This document shows positions 12,030 through 23,326 of a DNA stretch of 64,000 nucleotides, one piece after another. This stretch comes from Physcomitrium patens (taxonomy: Eukaryota; Streptophyta; Bryopsida; Funariales; Funariaceae), in assembly GCF_000002425.4 (NCBI RefSeq), contig NC_037255.1, positions 9,194,436 through 9,258,435 of the forward strand, read 5' to 3'. The notes under the pieces are model-generated. The model was not told where the DNA came from. It ran no database searches and saw only the letters and a program-made list of their open reading frames with translations. Position numbers and translations under genes: made by a program. The first letter of the stretch is position 1. Each line of letters begins with the position of its first letter.

Positions 12030-13284
12030 TGTGAGTCCCACAAATTGATCTTAATTAGTAGATTAGTTAAAAACATAGTTTTAAGTCATTCAATTATACA
12101 AATATTAAGAGTAGAGAGTTTTTTTTTTTTTACTATTTGAGTATTTATTATAATTTAGAAGTATTTATAAGTTACAAAAGTATTATTAGAAGAAAATTTA
12201 TAAAAATGGAGTCTTAATAAGTCTTGGAGGCAATTATCTTAGTTAGTTTAGTATTTTTCTTATTGTTAAATATTAAGAGTTAGTTATTGAAACCAATATC
12301 TTCATTGGCTCCTATCTACATGTATTACTTATAAAATCCTATCAATGATTAGTTAGTAGTTAGAAAAAGCATGAAAAAGAGCTTTATGTCTTTTTAGTTA
12401 ATTATATAAAAATAAGATTTTTAGTGGATTTAAATTGATTTTATTACTATAAAAAATCATCAAGATAGGAAAATATAGCCTCATATGGATATTAGTATTA
12501 TAGAAATATTATAGGATTTTTTAGAATTTATTTAGAATTTATTTTTCAAAATTTTATGAATTTTTAGAGAAAATTTCAAGACTTTGGTAAAATTGAGTTT
12601 TATCACCTTGAGAGCCATTATGAAGAAATGAAGTAAGATTTGAAGACTATGCAAGGTATCTAGGCTAATTGGGTGTTTTTGAATACCATGGTGAAGTCAA
12701 AAATGCAAAAAAAGTAGTTTTACTAGTAGAAAATAGGATGACCAGCAGCTAGTGTAGTCCTTGTAGGAAGAAAGGTGCACAATTCCTGAATGGGTTGTAG
12801 CACCTTAGTTATAGGTAGGAAGATAAGACTAAGGCCTCAAGGCCTCTTGAGGGGGGAATATACACTACTTGTGAGCCTTGGTGAGGCTCGAACTCCTGAT
12901 TTCTTAAGCAAGTTATCCTTGAGGTAAAAATTATTCACTTAACTTTTCTATTATTTACATTATATCTTTAATCTATCATAACTTACTCATAGTAACTTGG
13001 AATTACATGATTTTTATGTCATTGGAAAGATAAAAAAATTATATATCTAAAAATATATTTTTTAATTTTTAATTTTACTTTTTACTAGATGAAATTTCAG
13101 TGAATAGACTGTGATTTTGTTTTAGATGTTGTGATTACTTGATTTCATCTCTTTTACTTGTATTGTGGTTGTTCCTCCTTGGTCTTTTACCAATTGCTTA
13201 CTTCACTTCACATCACCAATTATAAGCAACTCTTAATTGAGGCCATCTTGTAATTGGGGCTGAGAAGTGAAATTTACACTCACA
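12030..13284. mobile_element. Solo LTR E with TAAGA target duplication
   Basis: Begins TGTGAGTCCCACA and ends ...TTTACACTCACA, a TGTGAGT/ACTCACA inverted terminal repeat. The exact 5-bp duplication TAAGA is at 12025-12029 and 13285-13289. The integrase sequence of Cv-1 (Thr-Lys-Met-Ile-His-Phe) is restored when the insert is removed. Length 1255 bp and no coding capacity seen. It is not related to A, B, C or D. Orientation is uncertain; the end reading TGTGAGTGTAAATTTCAC looks more like a typical LTR start, which would put it on the minus strand. Confidence 0.82.
12875..12935 (-). other. tRNA-like segment (possible SINE head) within LTR E
   Basis: On the minus strand an A-box-like TACCTCAAGG (12917-12926) is followed about 23 bases later by a B-box-like AGTTCGAGCCTC (12883-12894). 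This is the layout of an RNA polymerase III promoter. I see no convincing cloverleaf acceptor stem, so it is not a tRNA gene. It may be a tRNA-derived SINE fragment or chance similarity. Confidence 0.3.
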
Positions 13285-14826
13285 TAAGATGATACATTTT
13301 GTACAATATATAATATCTATCATAGGTGAACAAACATCTAAGTTTTTTTTTTAACAACATCTATTATTGTCATAGATTGCCTAAAGATATTATATTAAAT
13401 AGAGGGATTCAATTCATATCAAGATTTTTAAGAATCTTTTTGAGATTTTAAAAGTAGATATAAAGCTCTCTTTGGCTTATTATCTTTAAACTGATATGCA
13501 AATGGAATGGATGAAACAAGTTTTAGAGTATTATTTTAGGTATACCATCCACTATCATGAAGATGATTGGAAAACTCTTTTACTATTAGCAGAGTTTGCA
13601 TATAATAATTTGGTACATTCTTCTATTTAAAAAATACATATCTTTGCCAACTATGCTTATTATCCACAACTTGATACTTTTGACTTTTTAAAAGTTGATA
13701 ATCCTATGACAAAAAAATTGGAAAATCGTTAGTCAAAGCTACATGCAACAATGAAAACACATTTAAAGAGAACTCAAGAATGACAAAAAATTAATCTAGA
13801 TGCCTATTACAAGAAACAACCACAATTTAACGTAGATGACAAGGTATGGTTACTTTGTCACAATATCAAGACTTCTTGTCTTTATGACAAGTTGGACTAT
13901 CATAGACTTCAACCTTTTTGTATTTGTGAACAAGTCAATTTTATTACTTATTGATTATATCTATCAAAGTCTATGAAGATCCATCATTTATTTTACATGT
14001 TTCTTCTTGAGCCATATGAAATAGTAAATATCTCAAAAAGAAGATAAATGCCACCTCTTCTTATAGGAATATATAATAATCAAGAATTCAAGGTAGAAGA
14101 AGTCTTAGATTCAAAGTCGTACCAAAATAGATTGAAATATCTTCTTCATTAGTACAAATATGATATTAGTGAACACACATAGGAGCCAACAAAGAATCTT
14201 GTAAATGCAGTAAAGAGAGTTGAGGCTTTTCATTAACAAAATCTATTAAAATCAAGATAAAGAATAGCAAATCTTTGCTATAAAAGAAACAAGATTCAAA
14301 GAAGATATCATTCTACCTTCTATCATTGTTTGTAGCTTCTGTGTGATTGCAATGCTAAGAAGATGAAAACTCAACAATTAGTAGATTCAATTCAAGATCT
14401 TTCACTTGCTAACTTACTAGATGAGACATTGTAATTGTTACAATCTTCTAGATGACATAATGAAAATGAAGATCCTCAAGAATGACATATCTTTCCTAGA
14501 ATAAATGGCAAGATATAATATGTTTAATATCACGACTTTGAAAGAGACTTCCAATTTTTGGTGATTTTATTAAGGATAGGGACAACTCTTGACGGTATTC
14601 CAAATATTTTATTTGAAGGAAGTTACAAATGCCTCAACAATGACCAAATAATAGGATTGTCTTTTCACCTTGATATGCGATACTATCAATAGCTAAGAGG
14701 ACCTATTAACTATCTTTAAAAAAAATAAAGATCAAAATATGTGATAAATATTATTTTCCATATTTTGGTATTCATCAATACATGATGACTACTCTTCATA
14801 GAACTCATTCCTAGAAGAGGAGATAA

Positions 14827-15364
14827 TATCACATATATACATATGTACTCTAGTAAATACCTATATGATTAGATAGAAGTAAATTAAAATAGATAAAAGT
14901 AGATTAATTTCATAATATCTTCTAGAAAAGCTTTTTTGAAGCTTCATTGACATTGTTTTGACTTTACATGTGTTTATAGTTGATTGATAGGTTAGAAACT
15001 TGGTCAAAAAGTTAATCACATATTAATAGCTTATAGATAAGTCAATTATGTGGCATAAATATAAAAAACTTATCTTGCAAGTTAAGATACATGTCTTACA
15101 AAATCAATATGTTTTGGAGGTCTTATAGGACATTGCTACGTAGTTTCTATATGAGAATATATATAGATGCAAGAGTGAAGCCTTCTTCACTCTTATCAAT
15201 GCCTTTGTAGTTCTTAGTCTTGTTTCAAGATTTTCTAGTCTCTTTATTTTTGGCATTAGCCATTTTAGTTCAATACTATATCATCTTTGAATGACTTTTT
15301 TGTTTTTTTCAGTGATACAAGAGTGTATCAAGGATTTCTTTCTTCAAGATTCATGTCCTTGACA
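14827..15364 (+). repeat. 3' LTR of Cv-1 (family D reference copy)
   Basis: A 538-bp LTR starting TATCACATATATAC (ancestrally TGTCA) and ending CCTTGACA, giving TGTCA...TGACA ends. It is preceded by a purine-rich tract. It carries heat-shock-like pairs TTCtaGAA (14920-14927) and GAAgcTTC (14938-14945) and a TATA-like GAATATATATAG near 15155-15166. Other copies: 133-681, 1110-3000, the end at 9353, 19722-19996, 43597-44132 (minus), 55841-59013 (minus). Confidence 0.83.
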
Positions 15365-16857
15365 ATGCATCATCACAAAAAAAAATCTTTGAACTTATCT
15401 CATAGCTTATTTAGATATATATGTGAATATTGAAGAAAAATAATAGTCAACAATACTCTTAATTTTTTTTGTTTTTATTATAAAGGCATCTTGTAACATT
15501 GATTTTAGTCTTTGTTATCCTCTAATTATCTCAATTCTAAGTAGACACTCTTAAAATTTGGCTAAAATACTCTATTTATTTTATGCAAATTTTTAAATAA
15601 GTGTGGCCCATATACTACTATTAAAAGAAGCTAAATATAAAACCTTTTTCTTGTGGTAGGATGAAAAAAATTTAATCTTCTATTTACAAATTCAAATTGT
15701 CTTACTATCTATTTTTTTGAGATCTTATTTTACATAAAATATTAAAAAAAATTATACTTGTATTATTGGATAATATTCCTAAATTCACATAATTCAAAAA
15801 ATACCATCAAAGTTATTTTTTGCCACACTCCATGGACTAATACTTTAATTGAATTATCATTTGGATTAAAAATTACTTGATATGCTCTAAGAAGATATAA
15901 TGCCTATTGAACCACATTTGAAATTTTTTCATATATTTTAATTCTAAAAAAATGTCAAATTTTTTTTGGAACTCTAATATATTGTTTGATTTGATCTTCT
16001 TTATTTTTAATTTATATTATTATAAATCATATTATTTATAGATATATTTATGAATATATTTTATAGTACAAATTGAAGTAAAAATTTTAATATTAATATG
16101 ATAATTATATTTTCTACTAAAATTAAAATTATATAGAATAATATTTCAATTGTATATAACATAATTATCAATATTAAAATTTCTTTTATCATTCTTTTTA
16201 TAATATTAAAAATAGCCATCACTATTTATTGATGTTATTTTTTGATTTATTTTTTAATATCTCTTTCACTATGTTTCATCCATTATGCATAAAAACTTAT
16301 ATATTTTGAGGCCTATATGAATCATAAACTATACAAGTATTAATTATCTCAAATAACAATGGATCTTCTTTCTTAATAAGAAACTTTGCATAAATGATAC
16401 TATCAACATTAGCCAGATCTTTTACTTTATTTATTTTTTTTAAAAAAGGTAAGAAGTACATGTGCAAAAGATCTAGTTTTTTAAATTCAATAGTATACAT
16501 TTTTGTAAGTGCATGTTCTAAAATGTGATACTTATAAGTATCTTCAATCAATGCATGATACTTGAGCTTAAATACTCTTGCTATTAAGTTGGAACAATTC
16601 TTGAGCCTTAGTCTTAGAAGAAGTGGACTTGAAATTTTTAGCCATTACAAACTTCCAATCATTATGCCAAATATATCTTAATGTTGAAAGTATCAAGTAA
16701 TAGCCATAGAATCTTTAAAAAATTCAAACAGGTTTCTATACTTCTAATATGAAACAATGAAAGAATTATCTTCCACTTTAGTTTTTGCATGTCAACTTCT
16801 TGATTTTGCACATCTCCAAAAAAAATTGACAATCTTTAATATATATTTATACTTTAT

Positions 16858-16996
16858 TGTATTATAATATAATTATATAATAAAAGATAAAAATATAGGT
16901 TCTATTATAGAAGAACTTAGTTAAAAGATATAGTAGCAAAATACGAGTGAAAAATAAGAAGGTGGTAAAAGCTTTTTGTATAAAATTTACTTTTTA

Positions 16997-17033
<37 letters not shown>

Positions 17034-18235
17034 TACTTATATTTATTTTATATAGCCATAAATAAAGCAAAAAAAAGTAGATTTAAAATAAATTAAAATA
17101 ATTTTTTTTTAAAAAGAGTTAAGAATAGTTTGTAGCAAAAATTATATTAAAAAATCAAATATTAATATCCAAAAAGGACGAATTATGAACCAAAACTGAA
17201 ATCAGATCTTGAGGCACAAAACTACTTATTTATGGTAATTATAGGATTCTTTGAAAAATTAGAGAGTAGTATTTGAAAGAAAATTAAAACAAGGATCTTT
17301 GGACATTGATTTTGAGTGATTTGAGTTTATAATAACTTTATTTTGGCTTTGAAAAAGTCAAGGTTGTTTTGGGATGACTTTGGATTTTTTAGAAATATAA
17401 GGAAATTATACTTTAGAAAATATTGTATGATTGATAAATATCCTACAAGTGAAAAAAATTAGTTGTATGCCCATAATTGTGTTGAATATGTGCCATAAGT
17501 TTAAGCTTGATCAAATGATTTATTTGAAGGATATTGAATTTTAAAAGTATTGAGATCTTGAAAATTGGAGTTTATAAGATTAGTGAGGATTCCTAAGATT
17601 TGTAGCAATCCGTTAATTGGATTGAGATAATATTTTTCATACTAGTAGTAAACTGAATTCTAATAGCTATACAAATTTTGAAAGCCATTGGACAAGAATA
17701 TGAAGAGATATTGGCATTAAAAAATCAACATTAAGGTTGGAAAAGGAGACCTTCCAATATTTGAAAGGATTATGAGGTTTATCATTTATTTGGTAAATTT
17801 GATCTTCTTCAAAAAATTTGCACTTGTTTCCAACTAAATAACAAAAATAAATACAAAATTTGAATCAAAATCTACAATTGAATTATTAATTCTAAAGATT
17901 TTAATTTGATATAGAATTATAGAAGGATTAATTTAGGATTTACTTAGGATTTACTTTAAAATTTTATTTTTAATATTTCATTATTATTTCTTTATTATTT
18001 CTTTAATATTTTATTAATATTTTATTAAGCTTTATTTATGATTTTTTTAAGTTTCTAATATTTTTAAAACTCATTTTGGATTTGATTGAGGTTTTGATTA
18101 AGATTTTTAATATTTGATTGGAATTTATTTAGGATTTTATCAAAGTTATTAGGACCTTACTGTCGCAATTTCCAATTTATCTTCTATAGCCAAGTGTCTA
18201 ATACATTCTCAAGTAAGACTTCACGTAATATGATA
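16858..18235 (-). mobile_element. Element A copy 3 (LTR-like, reversed) inside the Helitron
   Basis: On the minus strand it starts TATCATATTACGTGAAGTC followed by CTTACTTGAGAATG, matching the other A copies, and ends in an AT-rich tail beginning TGTATTATAATATAATTAT on the plus strand. It contains an (AT)n tract (16997-17030) and a short CCTAAA-type array. The right boundary is clear; the left is judged from alignment by eye. No clean target duplication. Confidence 0.7.
16997..17030. repeat. (AT)n microsatellite
   Basis: An uninterrupted AT dinucleotide run inside element A copy 3. Confidence 0.95.
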
Positions 18236-19638
18236 ACGCAACTTAGCTTCATTCATACTAAAGCATATCAATTAATTTTTCTTTGTTGATGCCCAAGCAT
18301 CCAAAGTAAATTCTTATAGAAACTTTCTACCTTATAAATTAATTGAATACTTATTACATTATAAAAAAATAAATATGAATAAAATTCCATTAAAATAGTA
18401 CAAATAATTTTCATATTTTTACCATCATCTTTATTACCATTCATATCTCTATGTCTCATTTGGTCATGCCATCCAAGTTTTCTATGTAGGTAAAAAAATA
18501 ACATAATCAAGTGACAAATATGTAAGATGTCTTTCATGAATTTATTACAATGCACTCTCTCTATCAAATAATTTTATCTTTCATCCATTTTGTCTTTGTT
18601 CCATTGCTTGGCATAACAATAGCCACTTCATTAGAAATTAAAAGATTATAATATCTTTTGCTACTATCTTTACTAAAGTAAAGATATACATGTATATCAT
18701 TCCATTTTTCTTTTTTTTTCCTTGCTTAGACATTGTTACAGGAGCTTGTTGATAAAGTGAAAAAAATATGTACTGTTCTTTCAAACATTCTTGAAGCTCC
18801 TAAATTATTTGGGTTGATAAATTTGTATTATAAACCATCTTAACTTCATATATAATATTGGGATTATAAATATAAAGTTGCATATAACTTATGTCTATAC
18901 CTTATCTTGATAAAAGAATAATTATTTGATATCAAAGCTTTCTAAGTATAGAAAAACTATATGAACCATATCCTTACAAGAAAAAATTGTTGACTTTTGT
19001 ACCAATAGATGCAAATATATTTGCATTATTATATTATTGAATAGTCTTTTGAAATTCCTTACTTTGTTCATCTTGTCCATTAAATAATTGTCTAATTAAC
19101 AATAGAAGAACTTTAAGAAGCAAAGGCTCAACTTTTCCATAAAAACAATATGTATCAAATTGTGGATTTAATTTTGTTCATGGCATGGTTTATTTATCCA
19201 TCCAATATAATACTTTGCAATGCAGACATTAAACATCTATATTTCTAACATTATAATGACCTTCTAATATTTCTCTTTCATTATGATATTCATAAAGAAG
19301 TTTCTCTGTTTCTTCATTAATTTTTTCCACTCTTTTACATTTCCTTGCTTCATCTTCTTGTTGTGCGCATGAGATTGCTTCTTCTTGTGTCTTTTGTCTT
19401 TGCTGTGAATTTTTAAAAGATTCACAAGTTTTAAAAAATTCTATTAATACCATTATTTTTACTAATAATAGAAGCAAATTATCCAATTATGAGAGCAAAA
19501 AATTCACCTCTTGATAATATATTTAATAATAATATATTTTAATAATAATAAAATTTATTGATTTTTTACTTAAAAAATTGAAAGATCATAATTTTTTATG
19601 TTTAATAACATAAATTTTTACACACACACACATATAAA

Positions 19639-19640
<2 letters not shown>

Positions 19641-19679
<39 letters not shown>
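19641..19679. repeat. (AT)n microsatellite next to a short (CA)n
   Basis: An AT dinucleotide run preceded by a short CACACA stretch at 19619-19632. Confidence 0.95.
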
Positions 19680-19682
<3 letters not shown>

Positions 19683-19721
19683 GCAAAAAATAAATATAGG
19701 TAGATTTGATATTATTTTGTG

Positions 19722-19996
19722 GCACAGCTCCTTAAAAGCTTCATAGATGCATATTTTACTTTATACATGTTTATAATTGATTGGTAGGTTAGAAACTTAA
19801 CCAAGAGTGAAGCTTACTTCACTATTGTCAATGCCTTTCTAGTCTTTAGTCTTGTTTCAAGATTTTTTAGTCTTTTTGCCTTTGGCATTAGCCATTCTAA
19901 TTTAATATTATACCACTTTTGAATGATTTTGTGTTATGTTTGAGTGACACAAGGATTTATTGATCTTTTAGTTCTTTGAAATTCAAATCTTTAATA
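19722..19996 (+). repeat. LTR fragment, family D, internally deleted
   Basis: Matches the LTR at 14827-15364 from the AGCTCCTTAAAAGCTTCAT block to the CTTTAATA end (ancestral CTTGACA). The middle section is missing. Confidence 0.7.
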
Positions 19997-20001
19997 GGAT
20001 A

Positions 20002-20187
20002 TTAAATAGATCCATTCGTTTATTAAATCAACCCATCTTTACTAAAAAATATGGTAATTATGATGAATGTTGTTGATTTTTATTGGTTGTAGATCCAATA
20101 ATGGAAAAATAAATCTAAAGATCATTTTATTTTATTATAATAATTAAGATAGATGAGTTGATTTAATAAAAATTTGGATTTATTTAA
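20002..20187. mobile_element. MITE-like element with ~35-40 bp imperfect inverted ends
   Basis: The left end TTAAATAGATCC...TTTATTAAATCAAC and the right end, read on the minus strand, TTAAATAAATCC...TTTATTAAATCAAC match over roughly 35-40 bases. Total length about 186 bp, AT-rich, non-coding. The ends start TTAA, but the target duplication (TA, TTA or TTAA) cannot be told from one copy. Confidence 0.6.
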
Positions 20188-20192
20188 CATTG

Positions 20193-20348
20193 TTATATAT
20201 ATATATATATATATATATATAACACCAATATTACAATCATAAAATCTATTGATTTTAATCATATAAACATGTAAAATTTTTTATATTAATATTTATCATT
20301 ACATTAACATATAAAAATTACAAATATATATATATATATATATATATA
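20193..20348. repeat. Two (AT)n microsatellites
   Basis: AT dinucleotide runs at about 20193-20221 and 20323-20348, separated by unremarkable AT-rich sequence. Confidence 0.9.
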
Positions 20349-21985
20349 AGAAAGTTGCTAAAACAACATCCCATAATATTAATGCAATATCTCACATAAT
20401 AGAAAATAAGGAATAAAAGAATGTATATTTATACAAATTGGACATATATATTTATACAAATTGAACATTGTTGTATTTGTCCAAGAATTGAAAGAGGAAT
20501 ATGGATAAAATGGTAGTGATGTCTACAACAATCATGTGCCCACCTTCGAGTGTCAGGTTAAGTGATGCATTAACAATATGGAAGTGTTGCTTTAGCTTCT
20601 GTCTCTCTTGATATATATACACATATGTATATAATGGTATAATTTATATGTACAAAATAGATACCAAAACCTACAAAACTTAATAATCCATCTTTATAGA
20701 ATAAAGTTAGCCAATCAGTCATTATAGCACAACAAAAGAAAACAGAAGACCTGATACCTAGTTATATGCTGTTGATTATATGGTTGGTAACTAAGTTGAA
20801 GAAAATCTCAACTAATCCCTTGTTTGTTGATGTACAAAATAGTGGAATTCAGTTTCAGTATTTCACCTTCAAACCTGAGAGCAGAAATCATAAAAAGTTA
20901 AGTAATAGCGCAGCCAAACTTAGTGACCAAAAAATCACCGTCTGAGTAAACGTATCGAATTGAAGATTGTATATATGGACAACCCACTCCAACATGCAGA
21001 GATAGCTACTTTAGAATTGCAAAATAACTTATAAAAACGATAAAAAAATTCTACACAAATGAGAAAACCACACTACCAGGAGTAAGGTAATAATCAAGAC
21101 TTAGGATTACAAAATCAGGAAGACCATAACATTTGTATCCAGAACATCAACTGACAGAAAACTGTGAAATCGACGAAGTTGACTATCTAACTCATTCTCG
21201 GAAATTGAAAATACAAAATTCAACATAACCATGAATGCATATATTCCAAATATATCGATTACGGTCAAAAGCAGTCATTTATATTTACCAAATTGATCCA
21301 AGATTACACTGTACTACAGCAAGAAGCTGAAGTAAAGATAATACCTGACAAGGCAAACCCTAAAACGTTCTAATCTGAAGACAAAAAGGGGGAGTGCATC
21401 TGCCATCAGAGAGTAAAAGCTAAATCTCAGAAAGCCCTCTATGGCGCATACAGCCACTCCAGGTTTCAAAATGACTAAGCTGTCGCGCGAACGAACACTA
21501 CCCGCACAATGCATAATTTGAGCCGCAGAGTAAAATAATAAATAAATAAAATGATAGCATCAAGCCGAATTTGATGCTCGCCAACCATGCACGTCTGCGT
21601 CACCACGAAATGAAAGACAAGTACACAGCAGACAAGAACCACCCTCTACATCATACCAGCTACATCTGCACAACTTTCAGCTCACACTTCATTCTCATTT
21701 CAAGCATAGAAGTTACCCAGCTCCCGCAAGAGACTGCTACCTTCGCAAATCAGTACAGATTCAAATAATATGTGACAGCATTCTACGAGCCTTCGGCATT
21801 ACAAAATATCTAGCAGTAGTAGCTCCCAAGTACTCATCCTGCGGAGAAAATAATACAGACGGCGAACCTCAACACGATCATAAGCACTTTAAATGACTTG
21901 ATGCTGGAAACCAGCACCACAACTGAAACAACACTACAAGGCTCCTATCACTGACGGCAAACTCAGCATCAGCAGGAGCATGTGA
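20349..21985. other. Spacer and probable 3' untranslated region of the RING gene
   Basis: Base composition changes from AT-rich (20.35-20.9 kb) to balanced (21.3-21.98 kb). No supported reading frame of its own; short frames here lack recognisable domains. The part next to 21985 is probably the 3' UTR of the minus-strand RING gene, as inferred from position and composition. Confidence 0.45.
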
Positions 21986-21988
21986 ACC

Positions 21989-23326
21989 TCAGTCCAACTC
22001 TGGGTGTGGCTCCATGTGTTCATCCCCACCATTATTCCGGTTTCCAGAACCCTGATTTCGATTTCCACCTCCACCCGTCCCGGAAGACTCTGGTGGTGCA
22101 GGCGCTGGTGCAGGAGATGTCGCTGCGCGAAACCACGGTAAATGTAAAGAGATCCGCCTCGCGATGCCTCCGCCGCTCGCAGGAGCTGCCGCTGCTGAAC
22201 CGCTACTCGCTTGAGCCCCGCTGCCAGACCTCGTAGGTGCACTAGATCCCAAGTCTCGACTGCCGCCGCTCGATGTCTCCACGCTGGGCTGTCTCTCTAG
22301 CCCCTGAGAACCCCAAAACGTGAAACCCCCGGACGTACCCCCTCCGTCCCTACCCCCTCCGTCCATACCCGGGTTCGTAGTCATCGGGTAGGTGCTTGCT
22401 GTCGGCGTTGGGTTCGACTGTCCCGAAGCCCGGCTCTGGTTGTACTCCTGGTCATCCGTCGGCATCTCGTACCGACACACTGGACATGAATTGTGTTGTG
22501 CCAACCACGGCAGTATGCAATCCGCATGGTACATGTGCCTACACGGCATCTGCCGAACCGATGCTCCCAGTTCGAATTCGTCCTTGCACACCGCGCATTG
22601 CGCAGCATCCGTACCCAGATGCTCTTGAGATATCTGAATCGTTGGCATCGCCTCCACGGCGCTCTTCGACGCCGGAGGCGCCCCATGCCGGTTCGGATCA
22701 TTTTCTGCCAGCTGCTGGATCAACTGATCCAGCCCAGGGCCAAGAAAGTAATCCCCGAAATTCCCAGGAAGCCTCCGAGGAATTCCCGTCCCATTGTCGA
22801 AAAACACCTCCACGTTGCCCCCGCCCCCGAGGAAATTTTGCATCTGTCCTTGCAGCATCAACATCGAATTGAACCCCCCAGTACCATCTTCCACAATCCC
22901 GCCTTGCCCCCTTGCCCGAATCCCACCCCCGCCCAAGTCCACCTCACCGGGCTCCTGCCCACCCTGTGTAGGCTGAATTTGCTGCAACACTGCCGACATC
23001 GCCTCCAGCAGCTGCAGCACCGCGGGGTGCCCGCTCCGTCCCGGAAATGGCATCCCTCGAGACTCCGGCTGGTACCGCCGAAATCCGGCTGACACCCCGC
23101 CTGGTGCGTCCGCGCGCTCCCCCAAATCCACATCGCCACCTGCGAATCCAAACGCGTCGTGCATGCCACCCAGCCCCATAAATTCATTACTCTCACCTCC
23201 CTCGGGGTTGTCGATCTCCTCCAGAAAACCGTCGTTGCAAGAGGGGCAAGTCAACTCATCTCTGTTTCTGGGGATCACCGTCCGGGTGCACTGGTGACAC
23301 CAATAAGTGCCGCCCAGAGACGTCAT
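21989..23326 (-). CDS. RING-H2 E3 ubiquitin ligase with N-terminal zinc ribbon (BTL / RING1-like)
   Basis: A 445-residue protein in one exon. Residues 8-35 hold a zinc-ribbon with Cys10, Cys13, Cys27 and Cys30, typical of plant BTL/RING1-like ligases (relatives of animal RNF126/BCA2). Residues 244-284 form a C3H2C3 RING-H2 finger: Cys244, Cys247, Cys262, His264, His267, Cys270, Cys281, Cys284, with Trp274 where E2 enzymes usually bind. The regions between and after are Gly/Ser/Pro/Ala-rich and probably disordered. No membrane segment or signal peptide. It should transfer ubiquitin from an E2 to unknown substrates in the cytosol or nucleus. The start is firm: the first Met follows an in-frame TGA at 23345-23347. 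Single-exon structure is common in this family. Codons are GC-rich, unlike the flanking repeats. Which Arabidopsis member is closest cannot be told by eye. Confidence 0.93.
   Translation of the reverse strand: MTSLGGTYWCHQCTRTVIPRNRDELTCPSCNDGFLEEIDNPEGGESNEFMGLGGMHDAFGFAGGDVDLGERADAPGGVSAGFRRYQPESRGMPFPGRSGHPAVLQLLEAMSAVLQQIQPTQGGQEPGEVDLGGGGIRARGQGGIVEDGTGGFNSMLMLQGQMQNFLGGGGNVEVFFDNGTGIPRRLPGNFGDYFLGPGLDQLIQQLAENDPNRHGAPPASKSAVEAMPTIQISQEHLGTDAAQCAVCKDEFELGASVRQMPCRHMYHADCILPWLAQHNSCPVCRYEMPTDDQEYNQSRASGQSNPTPTASTYPMTTNPGMDGGGRDGGGTSGGFTFWGSQGLERQPSVETSSGGSRDLGSSAPTRSGSGAQASSGSAAAAPASGGGIARRISLHLPWFRAATSPAPAPAPPESSGTGGGGNRNQGSGNRNNGGDEHMEPHPELD

Larger units (their letters stand above)
9354..15364 (+). 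mobile_element. Outer chromovirus Cv-1, main piece with 3' LTR
   Basis: This continues the reading broken off at base 132. Parts: end of reverse transcriptase and RNase H 9.35-10.0 kb; integrase zinc-binding region about 10.1-10.5 kb; integrase core up to about 13.8 kb, interrupted by element A reversed (10506-11945) and solo LTR E (12030-13284); integrase C-terminus and chromodomain region 13.8-14.25 kb; a polypurine tract AGAAGAGGAGATAA just before the 3' LTR at 14827-15364. It is broken at many points and old. At 15365 it abuts a Helitron, so it seems to have inserted there; the other flank is outside the window. Confidence 0.82.
15365..19500 (-). mobile_element. Helitron, Rep (HUH) half of the Rep-helicase, decayed
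   Basis: On the minus strand the remnants follow the order of a plant Helitron Rep-helicase. First a charged region with a Cys-x-x-Cys segment and the block GQDEQSKEFQKTIQ then LYIYNP (about 18.85-19.49 kb). Then the region before the Rep domain (18.24-18.85 kb). Then the Rep core (16297-16551 and flanks) with TIEF...LLHMYF, where family members read TIEFQKRGLPHMH; the second His of the HUH pair reads Tyr here. Last come LVHGVWQKITLMVFFELC and WATL/LEDN-type blocks (15.4-16.0 kb). The helicase half is missing because the chromovirus boundary cuts it at 15364. Many stops and frame changes are visible, so it is a pseudogene. Element A (16858-18235) splits it. I did not find the Helitron termini. 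Confidence 0.75.

Noticed and set aside
12875-12935. A tRNA gene
   Set aside because: Box A- and box B-like motifs are present, but I find no acceptor stem or anticodon loop that pairs properly.
22381-23196. Several long open frames on both strands overlapping the RING gene
   Set aside because: They are shadows of the GC-rich true frame: no domains, odd composition, and the 445-codon frame with zinc ribbon and RING explains the sequence.
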